This document shows positions 41,014-48,790 of a DNA stretch of 56,758 bases, piece after piece. The stretch covers positions 1 to 56,758 of the IMG/VR virus record IMGVR_UViG_3300046824_000124; one strand, given 5' to 3'. Source of the stretch: a virus. The notes under the pieces were generated by a model. The model had not been told where the DNA came from. It ran no database searches and worked only from the letters and a program-made list of their open reading frames with translations. The position numbers and the translations under genes are program-made. Position 1 is the first letter of the stretch; every line of letters starts with the position of its first letter.

Positions 41014-41693
41014 GCATTACACCGTATGCCCTCGGACGCACGCCCGGTAACTATCCACTCAACGCCAACTACCCGATGCGCGCCCTCATGGACGTGTTGC
41101 CGCCGCGAGCGCGTAGATCACCGTGGGCGGGCGGGCCACTGCTCGATCAGGGGGCCGTGGGTCAATGTGTCGGCGCAACGGGCCGCGAGTGGCTGACCTC
41201 CTCGCCCGTTCTCTATAAAGCGCCGCATCCGACGATGGAGGAATCCTACTTCGGGGCAAAGCAGTTTGACGGCTTCGGTGATCCCACACCGGATCGCGGC
41301 TCTAATAGCAACGGGTTAATGAAATTCTATCAGAGCATCGGGCTGGTGGACTCCTACTACTGGACAGACAACGCCGAGCAAGCCGCCGAGTACGTCCTGA
41401 CACGGGGCTGTGTCCTGCTCGGTACGCCGTGGGACAACAGCATGTTCTATCCCGATGCCACGGGACAAGTCCATCCAGACGGCAACGAAGTCGGGGGACA
41501 CGAGATAACAATCGAATGGTTCTATAAGACGAAGAAGCTCTTCCTCATTCGCAATCACTGGCGCAATCAGGACGGCTCGTGGTGGGGAAACGTCAAATCT
41601 CACCCCGGCTATTTCACGATCTCGCTCGCTGATCTGGATGGCCTGGTCGGTCGCGGGGCCGATCTTTGCGCCGCCGTGGAGCATCCGCTGTAA
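41010..41693 (+). CDS. Papain-like (C1-type) cysteine peptidase homologue
   Basis: 227 residues. LLDQGAVGQCVGAT holds the oxyanion Gln and Cys53; His164 in GGHEITIEWF and Asn182 in IRNHW complete a C1/papain triad in the right order and spacing, with the glycine-rich turns of the right-hand domain. No signal peptide. Embedded among membrane and endolysin genes. Might cut wall cross-links, phage precursors or host proteins; which of these is unknown. Confidence 0.78.
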   Translation: MSITPYALGRTPGNYPLNANYPMRALMDVLPPRARRSPWAGGPLLDQGAVGQCVGATGREWLTSSPVLYKAPHPTMEESYFGAKQFDGFGDPTPDRGSNSNGLMKFYQSIGLVDSYYWTDNAEQAAEYVLTRGCVLLGTPWDNSMFYPDATGQVHPDGNEVGGHEITIEWFYKTKKLFLIRNHWRNQDGSWWGNVKSHPGYFTISLADLDGLVGRGADLCAAVEHPL

Positions 41694-41704
41694 AGGGGTG
41701 TGCG

Positions 41705-41950
41705 ATGCCCGATCCTATAGTGCTCTCCGCGAACGAACGCGATGTCCTTGAGAAACTGAGTACACGACCGGGCCAGTTTGCCATGCCGCGTACGGAGCGA
41801 GCCCTACGTGTCACACGGGCTGTTCTCACTGCCTTGCAGATACGCGGCTTTATCCGCAATGCGGGCGGCGGGGATCGCTGGTCAATCACGGCTGAGGGAA
41901 GCAGATGGTTGGCGAACAATCCGAGCACCGGCAAGAAGGGGCAACCATGA
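41705..41950 (+). CDS. Small winged-helix-like protein (81 aa)
   Basis: ATG 41705 behind AAAGGGGTGTGCG. ANERDVLEKLSTRPGQFAMP, RVTRAVLTALQIRGFIRN and GDRWSITAEGSRWL read as a winged helix of the MarR kind. Possibly a regulator of the late accessory genes. Confidence 0.68.
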   Translation: MPDPIVLSANERDVLEKLSTRPGQFAMPRTERALRVTRAVLTALQIRGFIRNAGGGDRWSITAEGSRWLANNPSTGKKGQP

Positions 41951-42216
41951 GCGACAATTTCATTCAAGCCAACATCAAGGAGTCCGAGACCGTCACCACC
42001 CACCAGATCGTGCCGAACATCGACAACCCGCACATAGTCTGGGAAGGAAGCGCGCCCGAAGCAACCGCCACCGTGGACTATCTGAAACGACGAGCACCGG
42101 CGACGGACACGTTCACGGTGGTAAAGGGCGAGCCAGACCCTGCGTACGGGCCATATGACATGCGGCGGCTTGTGGAGCGCACACCGGACGACGTAAAGGA
42201 GAAGGGCAATGGTTGA
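41947..42216 (+). CDS. Hypothetical protein (89 aa)
   Basis: ATGA overlap with the preceding gene. IKESETVTTHQIVPNIDNPHIVWEGSA then charged helices. Hydrophilic; no recognised domain. Overlaps the next gene by 8 bases. Confidence 0.68.
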   Translation: MSDNFIQANIKESETVTTHQIVPNIDNPHIVWEGSAPEATATVDYLKRRAPATDTFTVVKGEPDPAYGPYDMRRLVERTPDDVKEKGNG

Positions 42217-42406
42217 TGATGCAGGAAAGAAGATTGTCGAGTCGTTCGCGGACATCGACGCGAAGATCAAAGAGGCGCGTCACGGTGCGCGGGGCGGCGG
42301 CACGGATGCGGCCCTGAACAGTCTCGTGCAAGCAGTGGACATGCTGCGGGATAAGGTCGTTGACCTTGCCATCCGCGTGGACAATCTGGAAGCGGCAGGC
42401 GACTGA
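42209..42406 (+). CDS. Small coiled-coil protein (65 aa)
   Basis: Site AAAGGAGAAGGGCA before ATG. C-terminal heptad pattern (LNSLVQAVDMLRDKVVDLAIRVDNL) after a helical N-terminus (KKIVESFADIDAKIKEA). Function unknown. Confidence 0.68.
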   Translation: MVDDAGKKIVESFADIDAKIKEARHGARGGGTDAALNSLVQAVDMLRDKVVDLAIRVDNLEAAGD

Positions 42407-42407
42407 G

Positions 42408-42617
42408 ATGTATCCACAGCCATACGAGTGCAAGGAAGACGCGCACACATGGGTACGCGAGCAGGTAGCAATCGCGGTGCCCGAAGAAGGTCCGAAGATT
42501 CACCGCTTTGAGGCTGAACGGTGCTCGACGTGCGGCGCGATCCGGCGTGCGCGCGACGCCAACGGCGACCTCATCCCAGAAATCGGTGGAGACGACGAGG
42601 AATGGCATGAAGCGTAA
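42408..42617 (+). CDS. Small zinc-binding-type protein (69 aa)
   Basis: ATG one base after the previous stop (TGAGATG). Contains C near the N-terminus with a nearby His (YECKEDAH) and CSTCGAIRR, a possible Cys3His site, then an acidic end. Overlaps the next gene by 11 bases. Function unknown. Confidence 0.65.
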   Translation: MYPQPYECKEDAHTWVREQVAIAVPEEGPKIHRFEAERCSTCGAIRRARDANGDLIPEIGGDDEEWHEA

Positions 42618-42837
42618 GGTCGTCATCGTCACATGGCGGGACTCCCGCATGTACACCACGCAGGTGAGCGGCGACGAGGTTGAGGGTGTGTGCGAGATCG
42701 TCTCGGCGGGCATCCTGATCGAAAAGACGAAGGAGTGCGTCGTGATCGCCCGTGACGATATGCAGCACGACGACCAGTGGCGTGGCGTGTTGGTGATCCC
42801 GCGTGAGAACGTGGTGATGATAAAGGCGGTCAAATGA
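42607..42837 (+). CDS. Hypothetical protein (76 aa)
   Basis: All-beta pattern (VVIVTWRDSRMYTTQV, VCEIVSAGILIE, ECVVIARDDM, GVLVIPRENVVMIKAV), like a small barrel; comparable single-domain proteins are frequent in phage accessory regions. ATGA overlap with the next gene. Confidence 0.68.
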   Translation: MKRKVVIVTWRDSRMYTTQVSGDEVEGVCEIVSAGILIEKTKECVVIARDDMQHDDQWRGVLVIPRENVVMIKAVK

Positions 42838-43259
42838 TGTCCGCGCCTGCCATGCCCACAACGATGAACGCATTCCGTGCGGCGGTGCTGGAAATGACGG
42901 ACGGGGATACATTCCGTGCTCGCGTCTGGGTACTCCCCGACATGTATTGGGAAGGGAAGATTCGTCTGTCGCGGGTGAACGCCCCCGAACGCGGGACGAC
43001 CGCGGGCATGGACGCGATGCTCTTCACGCAGCGATGGCTCGCGGGGCAACCGTGGCCGATCAACACCGCACTCAAGTACGGCATCACCCCCGCCCCACAA
43101 TGGCCCTTAGTGATTGTCGTCAAGGGGACGGATAACTTCGGTGGGCGGCTCGATGCCGAGGTGTACCGCGTGCTGGACGGGCGCAACCTCTCCGATGATC
43201 TGCTCGCGGCGAACATTGCAGCGCCGTACCGGGGGATGATCGCCACACCGATGCATTGA
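42834..43259 (+). CDS. Staphylococcal nuclease-like (thermonuclease) protein
   Basis: 141 residues. SNase signatures are present in order: TDGDTFRARV (metal Asp), KIRLSRVNAPERGT (Arg and Glu of the active site), DNFGGRLDAEVY (second Arg) and DGRNLSDDLLAANIA. Could degrade nucleic acid or act as a binding module. No signal peptide. It lies between small unknown genes and a methyltransferase. Confidence 0.8.
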   Translation: MMSAPAMPTTMNAFRAAVLEMTDGDTFRARVWVLPDMYWEGKIRLSRVNAPERGTTAGMDAMLFTQRWLAGQPWPINTALKYGITPAPQWPLVIVVKGTDNFGGRLDAEVYRVLDGRNLSDDLLAANIAAPYRGMIATPMH

Positions 43260-43272
43260 AAGGGACAACGAC

Positions 43273-43419
43273 ATGTCGCTGCTCTGGGTTCTCATCATCA
43301 TCCTGATTCTGCTCGCGTTGGGCGGGGGTTACTACTTCTCGAATCTCCTCTATCTGCTCCTCATCATTGCCGCCATCGTCCTGATTGTGGAACTCGTGAA
43401 CAGGAACCGCGTGCCATGA
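43273..43419 (+). CDS. Small two-pass membrane protein (48 aa)
   Basis: ATG behind AAAGGGACAACGAC. SLLWVLIIILILLALGGG and LLYLLLIIAAIVLIVELV are two transmembrane helices, a DUF3309/Lmo0937-like pattern. Holin or membrane-stress role possible. Overlaps the next gene (ATGA). Confidence 0.65.
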   Translation: MSLLWVLIIILILLALGGGYYFSNLLYLLLIIAAIVLIVELVNRNRVP

Positions 43420-43625
43420 GAACCGCCCGCCCCACCCCTACCGCACCCCGCCCCGCGATCCCCACGCGCCGCGAGCAGGTGGCAATCCTCGCCAAAGCCG
43501 AGGCGTGCCTCGCGGGCGCGCAGATGCATGGACGGGATGAGAAGGGGGAGCGGTTGCTGCGGCTGGGTGTGCGGGAGTTGGCGTTGGTCGTTCGGGCCCG
43601 GTGGATAGAGGGGGAGTGGCGATGA
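43416..43625 (+). CDS. Small hypothetical protein (69 aa)
   Basis: Pro/Thr/Arg-rich N-terminus then helices (REQVAILAKAEACLAGAQMHG, ERLLRLGVRELALVVRARW). Overlaps both neighbours by ATGA, so tightly coupled to the methyltransferase that follows. Function unknown. Confidence 0.65.
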   Translation: MRTARPTPTAPRPAIPTRREQVAILAKAEACLAGAQMHGRDEKGERLLRLGVRELALVVRARWIEGEWR

Positions 43626-44248
43626 GCGATTGGCAGGTGATCGAAGGTGATTGCCTCGATGTTATGCGCGGGATGGCGGATGCGAGTGTGGACGCGATTG
43701 TGACTGATCCGCCCTATGGCCTTGATGTCGCGGATTGGGACGACCATGTCCCATACCATCTCTTATCGGAGTTCCTGCGGATTAGTCGCGGCATCGTCGT
43801 CTGGTTCGGTGCAGCATCCATGCTCGCTGAACAATCCGCAATATTCAACCCGAAGCCTGAACGCGTTTTGATCTGGGCACCAGCATTCACCTTATCGCAC
43901 ACGCAGAGCGATTTGATCCATTATCGCTGGCACCCGATCTATGTGTGGCGAATCACGAAGCAGAAGAGCAACCCCCGATGGGACATCTTTGACACGCCCA
44001 CTGAATGCGGTAACTGGTGGGAGCACAAATGCACGAAGCCCGTGCGGTTGATGAAATCGCTCCTCGGATTAGCAATCGAAGGCGGCACGGTACTTGACCC
44101 CTTCACGGGTAGCGGCACAACGGGGGTGGCCGCCGTAAACCTCGGCATGAACTTCATCGGCATTGAGCGCAACCCTGAATACGTCGCTATTGCCCGCAGG
44201 CGCATCGCAGACGCCGCCGCACAGCCTCGATTGGAGGGTGTCGCGTGA
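43622..44248 (+). CDS. DNA methyltransferase (N6_N4_Mtase family)
   Basis: 208 residues. Catalytic DPPYG at 29-33, AdoMet motif DPFTGSGTTGVAA near 155-167, KPVRLMKSLL between. Compact form without a separate target-recognition domain. No cognate nuclease is adjacent, so probably self-protection of phage DNA. Third methyltransferase of the genome; ATGA overlap with the endolysin gene. Confidence 0.9.
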   Translation: MSDWQVIEGDCLDVMRGMADASVDAIVTDPPYGLDVADWDDHVPYHLLSEFLRISRGIVVWFGAASMLAEQSAIFNPKPERVLIWAPAFTLSHTQSDLIHYRWHPIYVWRITKQKSNPRWDIFDTPTECGNWWEHKCTKPVRLMKSLLGLAIEGGTVLDPFTGSGTTGVAAVNLGMNFIGIERNPEYVAIARRRIADAAAQPRLEGVA

Positions 44249-46296
44249 CAATACGCATGGGGATTCATTCTGCTCTCTCGGGGGCGAGCCCACGATTCGA
44301 ACAAGTATCCGCCGCACTCGGGGCGGATTTATTCTTGTGGGTGGCCCTCGTCCGCAAGCCCGATGGCACGACCGCGCCCAACAACGTCACCGATGCTCTT
44401 GCACGGCCAAGCGGCACTCACGTCCTCAGAGTGCCGACACCGATGCCCGACGAGCATCCCGACGACTGGATGCGGCACATCGTCCCTATCCTCGACCTCT
44501 GGGTAAGCGCGGGCATTCCACCAGGGGCGCTCATCGTGCAGCCGGGGAACGAACCCGACACGAAGGGCGTGGACGTGCCCGTGCCGTGGCATGTGGATGC
44601 ATGGCTCGCGGATGCGCACATGTACCGCGATGCCCTGAAAGCACGCTACCCGCGACTGCCGCTCCTCGCGCCACCACTGACGAGCATCCACACGCCCGCG
44701 ATCACCGGCGACTACCTGAACGGATACGAGGCGGCCGCCATTCACTGTTATTTCAGTGTCGATAATCCGGGCTGGCGTCAGGGGCGTGACGGCGGCGCGG
44801 CGTGGCGATGCGCTACTGATCTCGGCGTGCCCGTCTACGTGACCGAGGTGAACAGCAACCCGACGAGCAGCGATGAAATCCTTGCCTGGGCGCATGAGAT
44901 CGACAGCGACCTTGTGCTCGGCGCGTGCTGGTTTCTGCCCGACGCCAGCGGGACAGAGTTTGACCACTATAACGTGACGCCAGAGCAGGCGACGGCGGTG
45001 CGGGACGGGTTGCCTATCCCTTCCCCTTCCCCCCCCGATCCCAATCCGCCGCCGCCTCCGGGATACACGGGACAATCTGCACCGATGAACGGCGTTACCA
45101 CGGCAGCCGTGGGCTGGTCGGCAAAGGCGCCGCGTGAAGTGATCGACGCCTACAACCGCAACGCGCCGACGATCGGCTACGACCCGAACCTTGCCCTCGG
45201 ACAGAGCGCATTGGAGACGGGCTGGTGGACCTCACCCGCCTATCACAACCGTCACAATATGGCGGGCGTCGGCATCACGGGCGATAACGTGCTCGGCCCA
45301 ACCTGGGACACCATCGAGCAGGGCGTCCAGGCGCATCTCGCGCTCCTCAACTGCTACTACGGTGACGGCACCGATCCGTGGGGGCAGCTCACGCGGTTCG
45401 GGTTCGGTGGCTTCACGCTCGGCAAGACTGATCTGAACGGAATGAACGGCGTCTGGGCAGTGCCGGGGCTGACGTACGGCGATGACATCGCCCAGGTGGC
45501 GAACGCGGTGACGGGCGGCGTGGTGCCGGAACCGGGGCCGCAACCGACGCCTGCGCCGCAACACTATCAGATCGTCACCCCCGTTGATTGCCCTGTGGCG
45601 CAAGGCAGCGATGGCGGGTTCAGCCACGGTGGCAATGTCCCCGGTTTCTACGCCATCGATTACGGTTGCGAGCGCGGGACACCATGCAGAGCAGCCGCTG
45701 ATGGCACGGTGGGCGTGATCTACACCGCCGACTGGAATCCGATCAGCGCCCGCACCGGCCCGTCCATCTGGATCGACCACGACAACGGCTACAGCACGTT
45801 CTCCTGCCACATGTCGCGCATCGACGTGGCGACGGGAGGCCGCGTCACGCAGGGGCAGATCATCGGTCTGACGGGTGATCCCGCGATTGATGGCGGCTAT
45901 GGTTCGGGGGCGCATCTGCACTTCGAGACGTGGGACACAGCAACACACCTTCGCGTCAAAATGGAGGACTTAGAGGCCGCTGGCATTGCTGGCCCATACG
46001 ACTCGACACCCGTGGAGGAGGCACAAGATATGCTCGTAGAGACAGGCTATGACGATGGCATCCTTCGCCGCCAGTGGGACGGGCTAAAGACGGCAACGCA
46101 GATCAAGAAGGTCGGCGGGTTTGACCGTGCTCGTGGCATTGACCAGAAGTGGGAGTCTGAGATAAAGGCAGGGCGACCGCTGGGCTTTGCCATCTCTAAC
46201 GAGGAGAAGGATGCCGCCAGCGGGCGCGTGGTAAGGTTCTTCAGCAACGGGCGCATCACCTTCTTTCCCGCTGATGGCTCGGTGAAGGTCAACTAG
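44245..46296 (+). CDS. Endolysin with three catalytic domains (GH-A glycosidase, glucosaminidase, M23 peptidase)
   Basis: 683 residues. Residues 1-255: TIM-barrel glycosidase of clan GH-A type with acid/base Glu103 in GNEPD and nucleophile Glu201 in YVTEVN. Pro-rich linker about 258-272. About 285-430: GH73-like glucosaminidase with Glu324 in SALETGWW. Second Pro linker. About 450-580: M23 metallopeptidase, ligands His461, Asp472 and HLH at 557-559. C-terminal about 90 residues of unknown fold. No signal peptide, so holin-dependent release is expected. Confidence 0.87.
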   Translation: MTIRMGIHSALSGASPRFEQVSAALGADLFLWVALVRKPDGTTAPNNVTDALARPSGTHVLRVPTPMPDEHPDDWMRHIVPILDLWVSAGIPPGALIVQPGNEPDTKGVDVPVPWHVDAWLADAHMYRDALKARYPRLPLLAPPLTSIHTPAITGDYLNGYEAAAIHCYFSVDNPGWRQGRDGGAAWRCATDLGVPVYVTEVNSNPTSSDEILAWAHEIDSDLVLGACWFLPDASGTEFDHYNVTPEQATAVRDGLPIPSPSPPDPNPPPPPGYTGQSAPMNGVTTAAVGWSAKAPREVIDAYNRNAPTIGYDPNLALGQSALETGWWTSPAYHNRHNMAGVGITGDNVLGPTWDTIEQGVQAHLALLNCYYGDGTDPWGQLTRFGFGGFTLGKTDLNGMNGVWAVPGLTYGDDIAQVANAVTGGVVPEPGPQPTPAPQHYQIVTPVDCPVAQGSDGGFSHGGNVPGFYAIDYGCERGTPCRAAADGTVGVIYTADWNPISARTGPSIWIDHDNGYSTFSCHMSRIDVATGGRVTQGQIIGLTGDPAIDGGYGSGAHLHFETWDTATHLRVKMEDLEAAGIAGPYDSTPVEEAQDMLVETGYDDGILRRQWDGLKTATQIKKVGGFDRARGIDQKWESEIKAGRPLGFAISNEEKDAASGRVVRFFSNGRITFFPADGSVKVN

Positions 46297-46787
46297 GCAT
46301 CATCAGGAAAGTTGAGCGCGGCATATTCGCCATGCACTTGACGGGCGGCGACATCGTAGGCGCGAGCGGCCTCTTCGCGCGTGCCATAGCAACCGAGATG
46401 GTGTGCGGCATGGTCGTATTGAATCTGTGCTCGCCACCGATTACCAGACCGGAAGACGCCGCGAAAGCCTGTGGTGTTCATCGTGAGTCGTGTGCGATTC
46501 GCATTGTTCTGCGTCCGCGTGGCCTCGCGAAGGTTGCTCCGCACATTGTTGAGACCGTTGCCGTCCCAGTGATCGGTGTCTTTATCCAGGGGCGTGTTGA
46601 GGATCATGCGATGCATGAAGACGCCGCGCGTGCCGCCGTCAAAATAGGTGATTGCGTAGTACGTCTTCCGCCCCTTGTTCACGTTCCACACATACTGTGA
46701 GACGAGCGGATAATCTTCCTTGTCCACGGTGGCGAAGAAGCCGACATACTTGCGACTACGAAGGGGAATCTGTACAGTTTCACTCAC
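46293..46787 (-). CDS. HNH homing endonuclease with AP2 DNA-binding domain
   Basis: 164 residues from GTG 46787, behind TGGAGGTCTGCC; upstream in-frame sequence is not needed. HNH core with HWDGNGLNNVRSNL plus QNNANR, then an AP2-like domain (TGFRGVFRSGNRWRAQI, YDVAARQVHGEYAALNF). Antisense between the endolysin and holin genes; its TAG and the endolysin's TAG share the palindrome CTAG. A second mobile nuclease gene in this genome. Confidence 0.88.
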   Translation of the reverse strand: MSETVQIPLRSRKYVGFFATVDKEDYPLVSQYVWNVNKGRKTYYAITYFDGGTRGVFMHRMILNTPLDKDTDHWDGNGLNNVRSNLREATRTQNNANRTRLTMNTTGFRGVFRSGNRWRAQIQYDHAAHHLGCYGTREEAARAYDVAARQVHGEYAALNFPDDA

Positions 46788-46894
46788 GGCAGACCTCCAT
46801 CTGTCGTCGTCGCGCCCCACCGCTGGAACGGTGTTAGGGGCGCATTTCCTCTCCTGATTATAACCGATTTCCGCTGCTATAGGAAGGAAATGCC

Positions 46895-47194
46895 GTGCCT
46901 TGGTATCAATCCAAATACGCAAAAGCGGCGCTGGTCGCGGTCGCCACGGGCGCCATCTCCGCCATCATCATCTACCTCGGCATCATTGATGACGTGTCGC
47001 TCACGGGGCGGCAGATCATAAAAATAGTGGGGCTCGCCTTTATGGCGCCGTTCGCCACCCTCGTACGCTTCCTGCCCTCATTCCAGGACATCTTCAGCAG
47101 CGCGCCACAGGTCAATGCAGAGAACGTCGAGCAGATGACCGTGCTGCCGCCCGCCGATGCGCCCCCGACCGTGATGCCGCGGTCCACCAAATAA
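46895..47194 (+). CDS. Holin candidate (99 aa)
   Basis: GTG start with AGGAAGGAAATGCC. Two transmembrane helices (AALVAVATGAISAIIIYLGII and IIKIVGLAFMAPFATLVRF) and a hydrophilic Pro-rich tail. Follows the endolysin on the same strand once the inserted HNH gene is ignored, the usual place for a holin. Family not recognised. Confidence 0.68.
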   Translation: MPWYQSKYAKAALVAVATGAISAIIIYLGIIDDVSLTGRQIIKIVGLAFMAPFATLVRFLPSFQDIFSSAPQVNAENVEQMTVLPPADAPPTVMPRSTK

Positions 47195-47223
47195 CGCCTA
47201 CCACTTCCTTCCTTCCATTGCCC

Positions 47224-47275
47224 GCCCCTGCCACCGGATCGGTCTCCCCGCCGACACCGGAGCAGGGGCATTTTC
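47224..47275. terminator. Terminator between convergent holin and cassette 3
   Basis: GCCCCTGC (47224-47231) pairs with GCAGGGGC (47262-47269), with an additional inner TCGG/CCGA stem, followed rightward by ATTTTCACTT. Ends the rightward lysis region. The leftward side has no U-run. Confidence 0.68.
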
Positions 47276-47510
47276 ACTTCCTGTCGGTCAGCTGCATCGC
47301 GGTGGTTGCAATCTCGTCCGCGATAGCGACAGCTTCCGCAGCATAGGTTCGCGCTTCCCGCAGTTGGGCCCGCAGTTCTCGTATCTCCGTATCCTTGTGG
47401 GCTGCCCGCTCCCATCTCGCGGCAAGCGGTAGGAGGATCAGGAGCGCGACCCCGACGAGGATGCCGAATGCAATCAATACCGTCGATGCGGAGAAGACCA
47501 CATAGCCCAT
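47274..47510 (-). CDS. Membrane-anchored coiled-coil protein (78 aa)
   Basis: N-terminal transmembrane helix (TVLIAFGILVGVALLILLPLA) then a charged coiled coil (HKDTEIRELRAQLREARTYAAEAVAIA). The topology resembles an inner-membrane spanin, but it is in the leftward cassette and its neighbour has no lipobox, so that role is not claimed. Last gene of cassette 3. Confidence 0.65.
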   Translation of the reverse strand: MGYVVFSASTVLIAFGILVGVALLILLPLAARWERAAHKDTEIRELRAQLREARTYAAEAVAIADEIATTAMQLTDRK

Positions 47511-47719
47511 TCGTTACTCCCTGTCTCCAGCAGCGGTTCAATCACGTGCGATACGACACGCTCCTCGAAGGTCACGAAGCCGTTAGGTGCCACGGTGATG
47601 ACGACGGCGCTATCCGGCCCGGTGGGCCGCACATGGACGTTACCGGGTGTATCGGCGCCGACACGCACGGTCGTCAGCAGCATCACGAGCAGCGCCACGG
47701 CGAGCGAACGGCTATTCAT
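47474..47719 (-). CDS. Secreted small protein with signal peptide (81 aa)
   Basis: NSRSLAVALLVMLLTTVRVGA is a signal peptide; the mature part is beta-like (VHVRPTGPDSAVVITVAPNGFVTFEERVV). No Cys. Overlaps neighbours at both ends (ATGA at the start, 37 bases at the end). A periplasmic or exported factor; possible superinfection exclusion. Confidence 0.65.
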   Translation of the reverse strand: MNSRSLAVALLVMLLTTVRVGADTPGNVHVRPTGPDSAVVITVAPNGFVTFEERVVSHVIEPLLETGSNEWAMWSSPHRRY

Positions 47720-47973
47720 CGCCCTGCCTCTTCCTGCGCCGCCGCCTCGGACAGCGCCCTCTGCGCCTCCATATCCCGCAGGTGCTCAAGTGTCGCGTGG
47801 TACTCCCGCATCGTCACGAGATGCAGCACCTGCTCGCTGGACAACTTGTTCACGCCCGACAGGAACGCCATGTACGGCTCTATGAGGCGCATGCGCTGTT
47901 CGGGTGTGAAGGCGAGATGTTCGGCAACAGCGGCATCGATCTCGGCTTGGAGGTCGGCGTTATTGGTTGCCAT
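47716..47973 (-). CDS. Hypothetical helical protein (85 aa)
   Basis: ATG 47973 behind GGAAGGAGCGCGTG; the longer frame to 48144 is not used. All-helical (DLQAEIDAAVAEHLAFTPEQRMRLIEPYMAFL). Overlaps the upstream gene by 14 bases. Function unknown. Confidence 0.68.
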   Translation of the reverse strand: MATNNADLQAEIDAAVAEHLAFTPEQRMRLIEPYMAFLSGVNKLSSEQVLHLVTMREYHATLEHLRDMEAQRALSEAAAQEEAGR

Positions 47974-48460
47974 CACGCGCTCCTTCCGGTGGCGGGGCTG
48001 TCGGTTCGTTGATGGCGGACAGGGCGGCACGTCGAATGATGTCCCTGATGCTGTAGAGGCCGTGGCAGTAGTGGTGGGTGAGGTGTCTTCTCGCCGTATC
48101 GTCCACTCTCGCCAGCACTTCCCGCAACTGCACCAGCGGGTCACTGTCCGTGGGTGTTGCGGTCAGGACGGCGAGCAATCGAGACTCTAGGTCGCAATCC
48201 CACCCTTCGGCCCATGACCAGAAGGCGCTCATCACGGAATCGCTGTCCATCGGTGCATGTGCCTGCATCCAGATGCTCCAAGTGCGGATGAATGTCAGGC
48301 TGTTGAATGCGTCTGTGCTTGCCTCCCGCAACTGCACCAGCCCGCGCACGGCGGTATCGCGTTCGGTGCGGAGCGTGGCGGTCTCTGCTGCAAGCTCTTC
48401 CAATCCCTCGAAGATCGCCTTGGATACGGTGATAAGTTCCTGCTCTCGCTTCTCACTCAT
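47960..48460 (-). CDS. Hypothetical helical protein (166 aa)
   Basis: ATG 48460; a GTG at 48472 overlaps the GGAG and is less likely. Helical with Trp-rich FIRTWSIWMQAHAP and FWSWAEGWDCD, later LVQLREVLARVDDTARRHLTHHYCHG. The LVQLREx block occurs twice, suggesting an internal duplication. No family recognised. Cassette 3. Confidence 0.68.
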   Translation of the reverse strand: MSEKREQELITVSKAIFEGLEELAAETATLRTERDTAVRGLVQLREASTDAFNSLTFIRTWSIWMQAHAPMDSDSVMSAFWSWAEGWDCDLESRLLAVLTATPTDSDPLVQLREVLARVDDTARRHLTHHYCHGLYSIRDIIRRAALSAINEPTAPPPEGARDGNQ

Positions 48461-48490
48461 CGTGCCCCGCACTCCTTCCCGCCCGCGGCG

Positions 48491-48790
48491 TCATTCCCGC
48501 TCCACCGCTCTGATTGCCGCCCGAATGTCCCGCAACAGTTGCATCGTCATATCCTCGCCATCCCCGACGCGGAACGCAGGGAGCGCTCCCTGCTCGGAGA
48601 GCCACGACATGAACGCCTCCGCACCCATCGCGCATTCAAGGAGCGCAGGGGCGGTCAGGAAGAGGCGTGCATCGTCCTCATTCGGGATCATCGCCGCGAC
48701 GACGCGCCCCTGCCCATTGACGATGCCAAGGTGCAGGCCGCTTGGGCCGCCTTTCGGTGCTAGGATCCAGGGTTGCTGTGTGATTGCCAT
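48491..48790 (-). CDS. Hypothetical protein (99 aa)
   Basis: ATG 48790 overlaps the stop of the upstream gene (ATGA); no site of its own. WILAPKGGPSGLHLGIVNGQGRVVAAMIPNEDDARLFLTAPALLE resembles phage proteins built around an NExDARLxxxAPxLL motif, also seen in the protein at 53746. Function unknown. Confidence 0.7.
   Translation of the reverse strand: MAITQQPWILAPKGGPSGLHLGIVNGQGRVVAAMIPNEDDARLFLTAPALLECAMGAEAFMSWLSEQGALPAFRVGDGEDMTMQLLRDIRAAIRAVERE

Noticed and set aside
44275-44305. tRNA-like T-arm word (reverse strand GTTCGAATC)
   Set aside because: No acceptor, D or anticodon stem; it lies in the coding start of the endolysin.
47274-47719. Spanin pair
   Set aside because: One protein has an inner-membrane-spanin-like layout, but the other lacks a lipobox cysteine and both are in the leftward cassette, not with the lysis genes.
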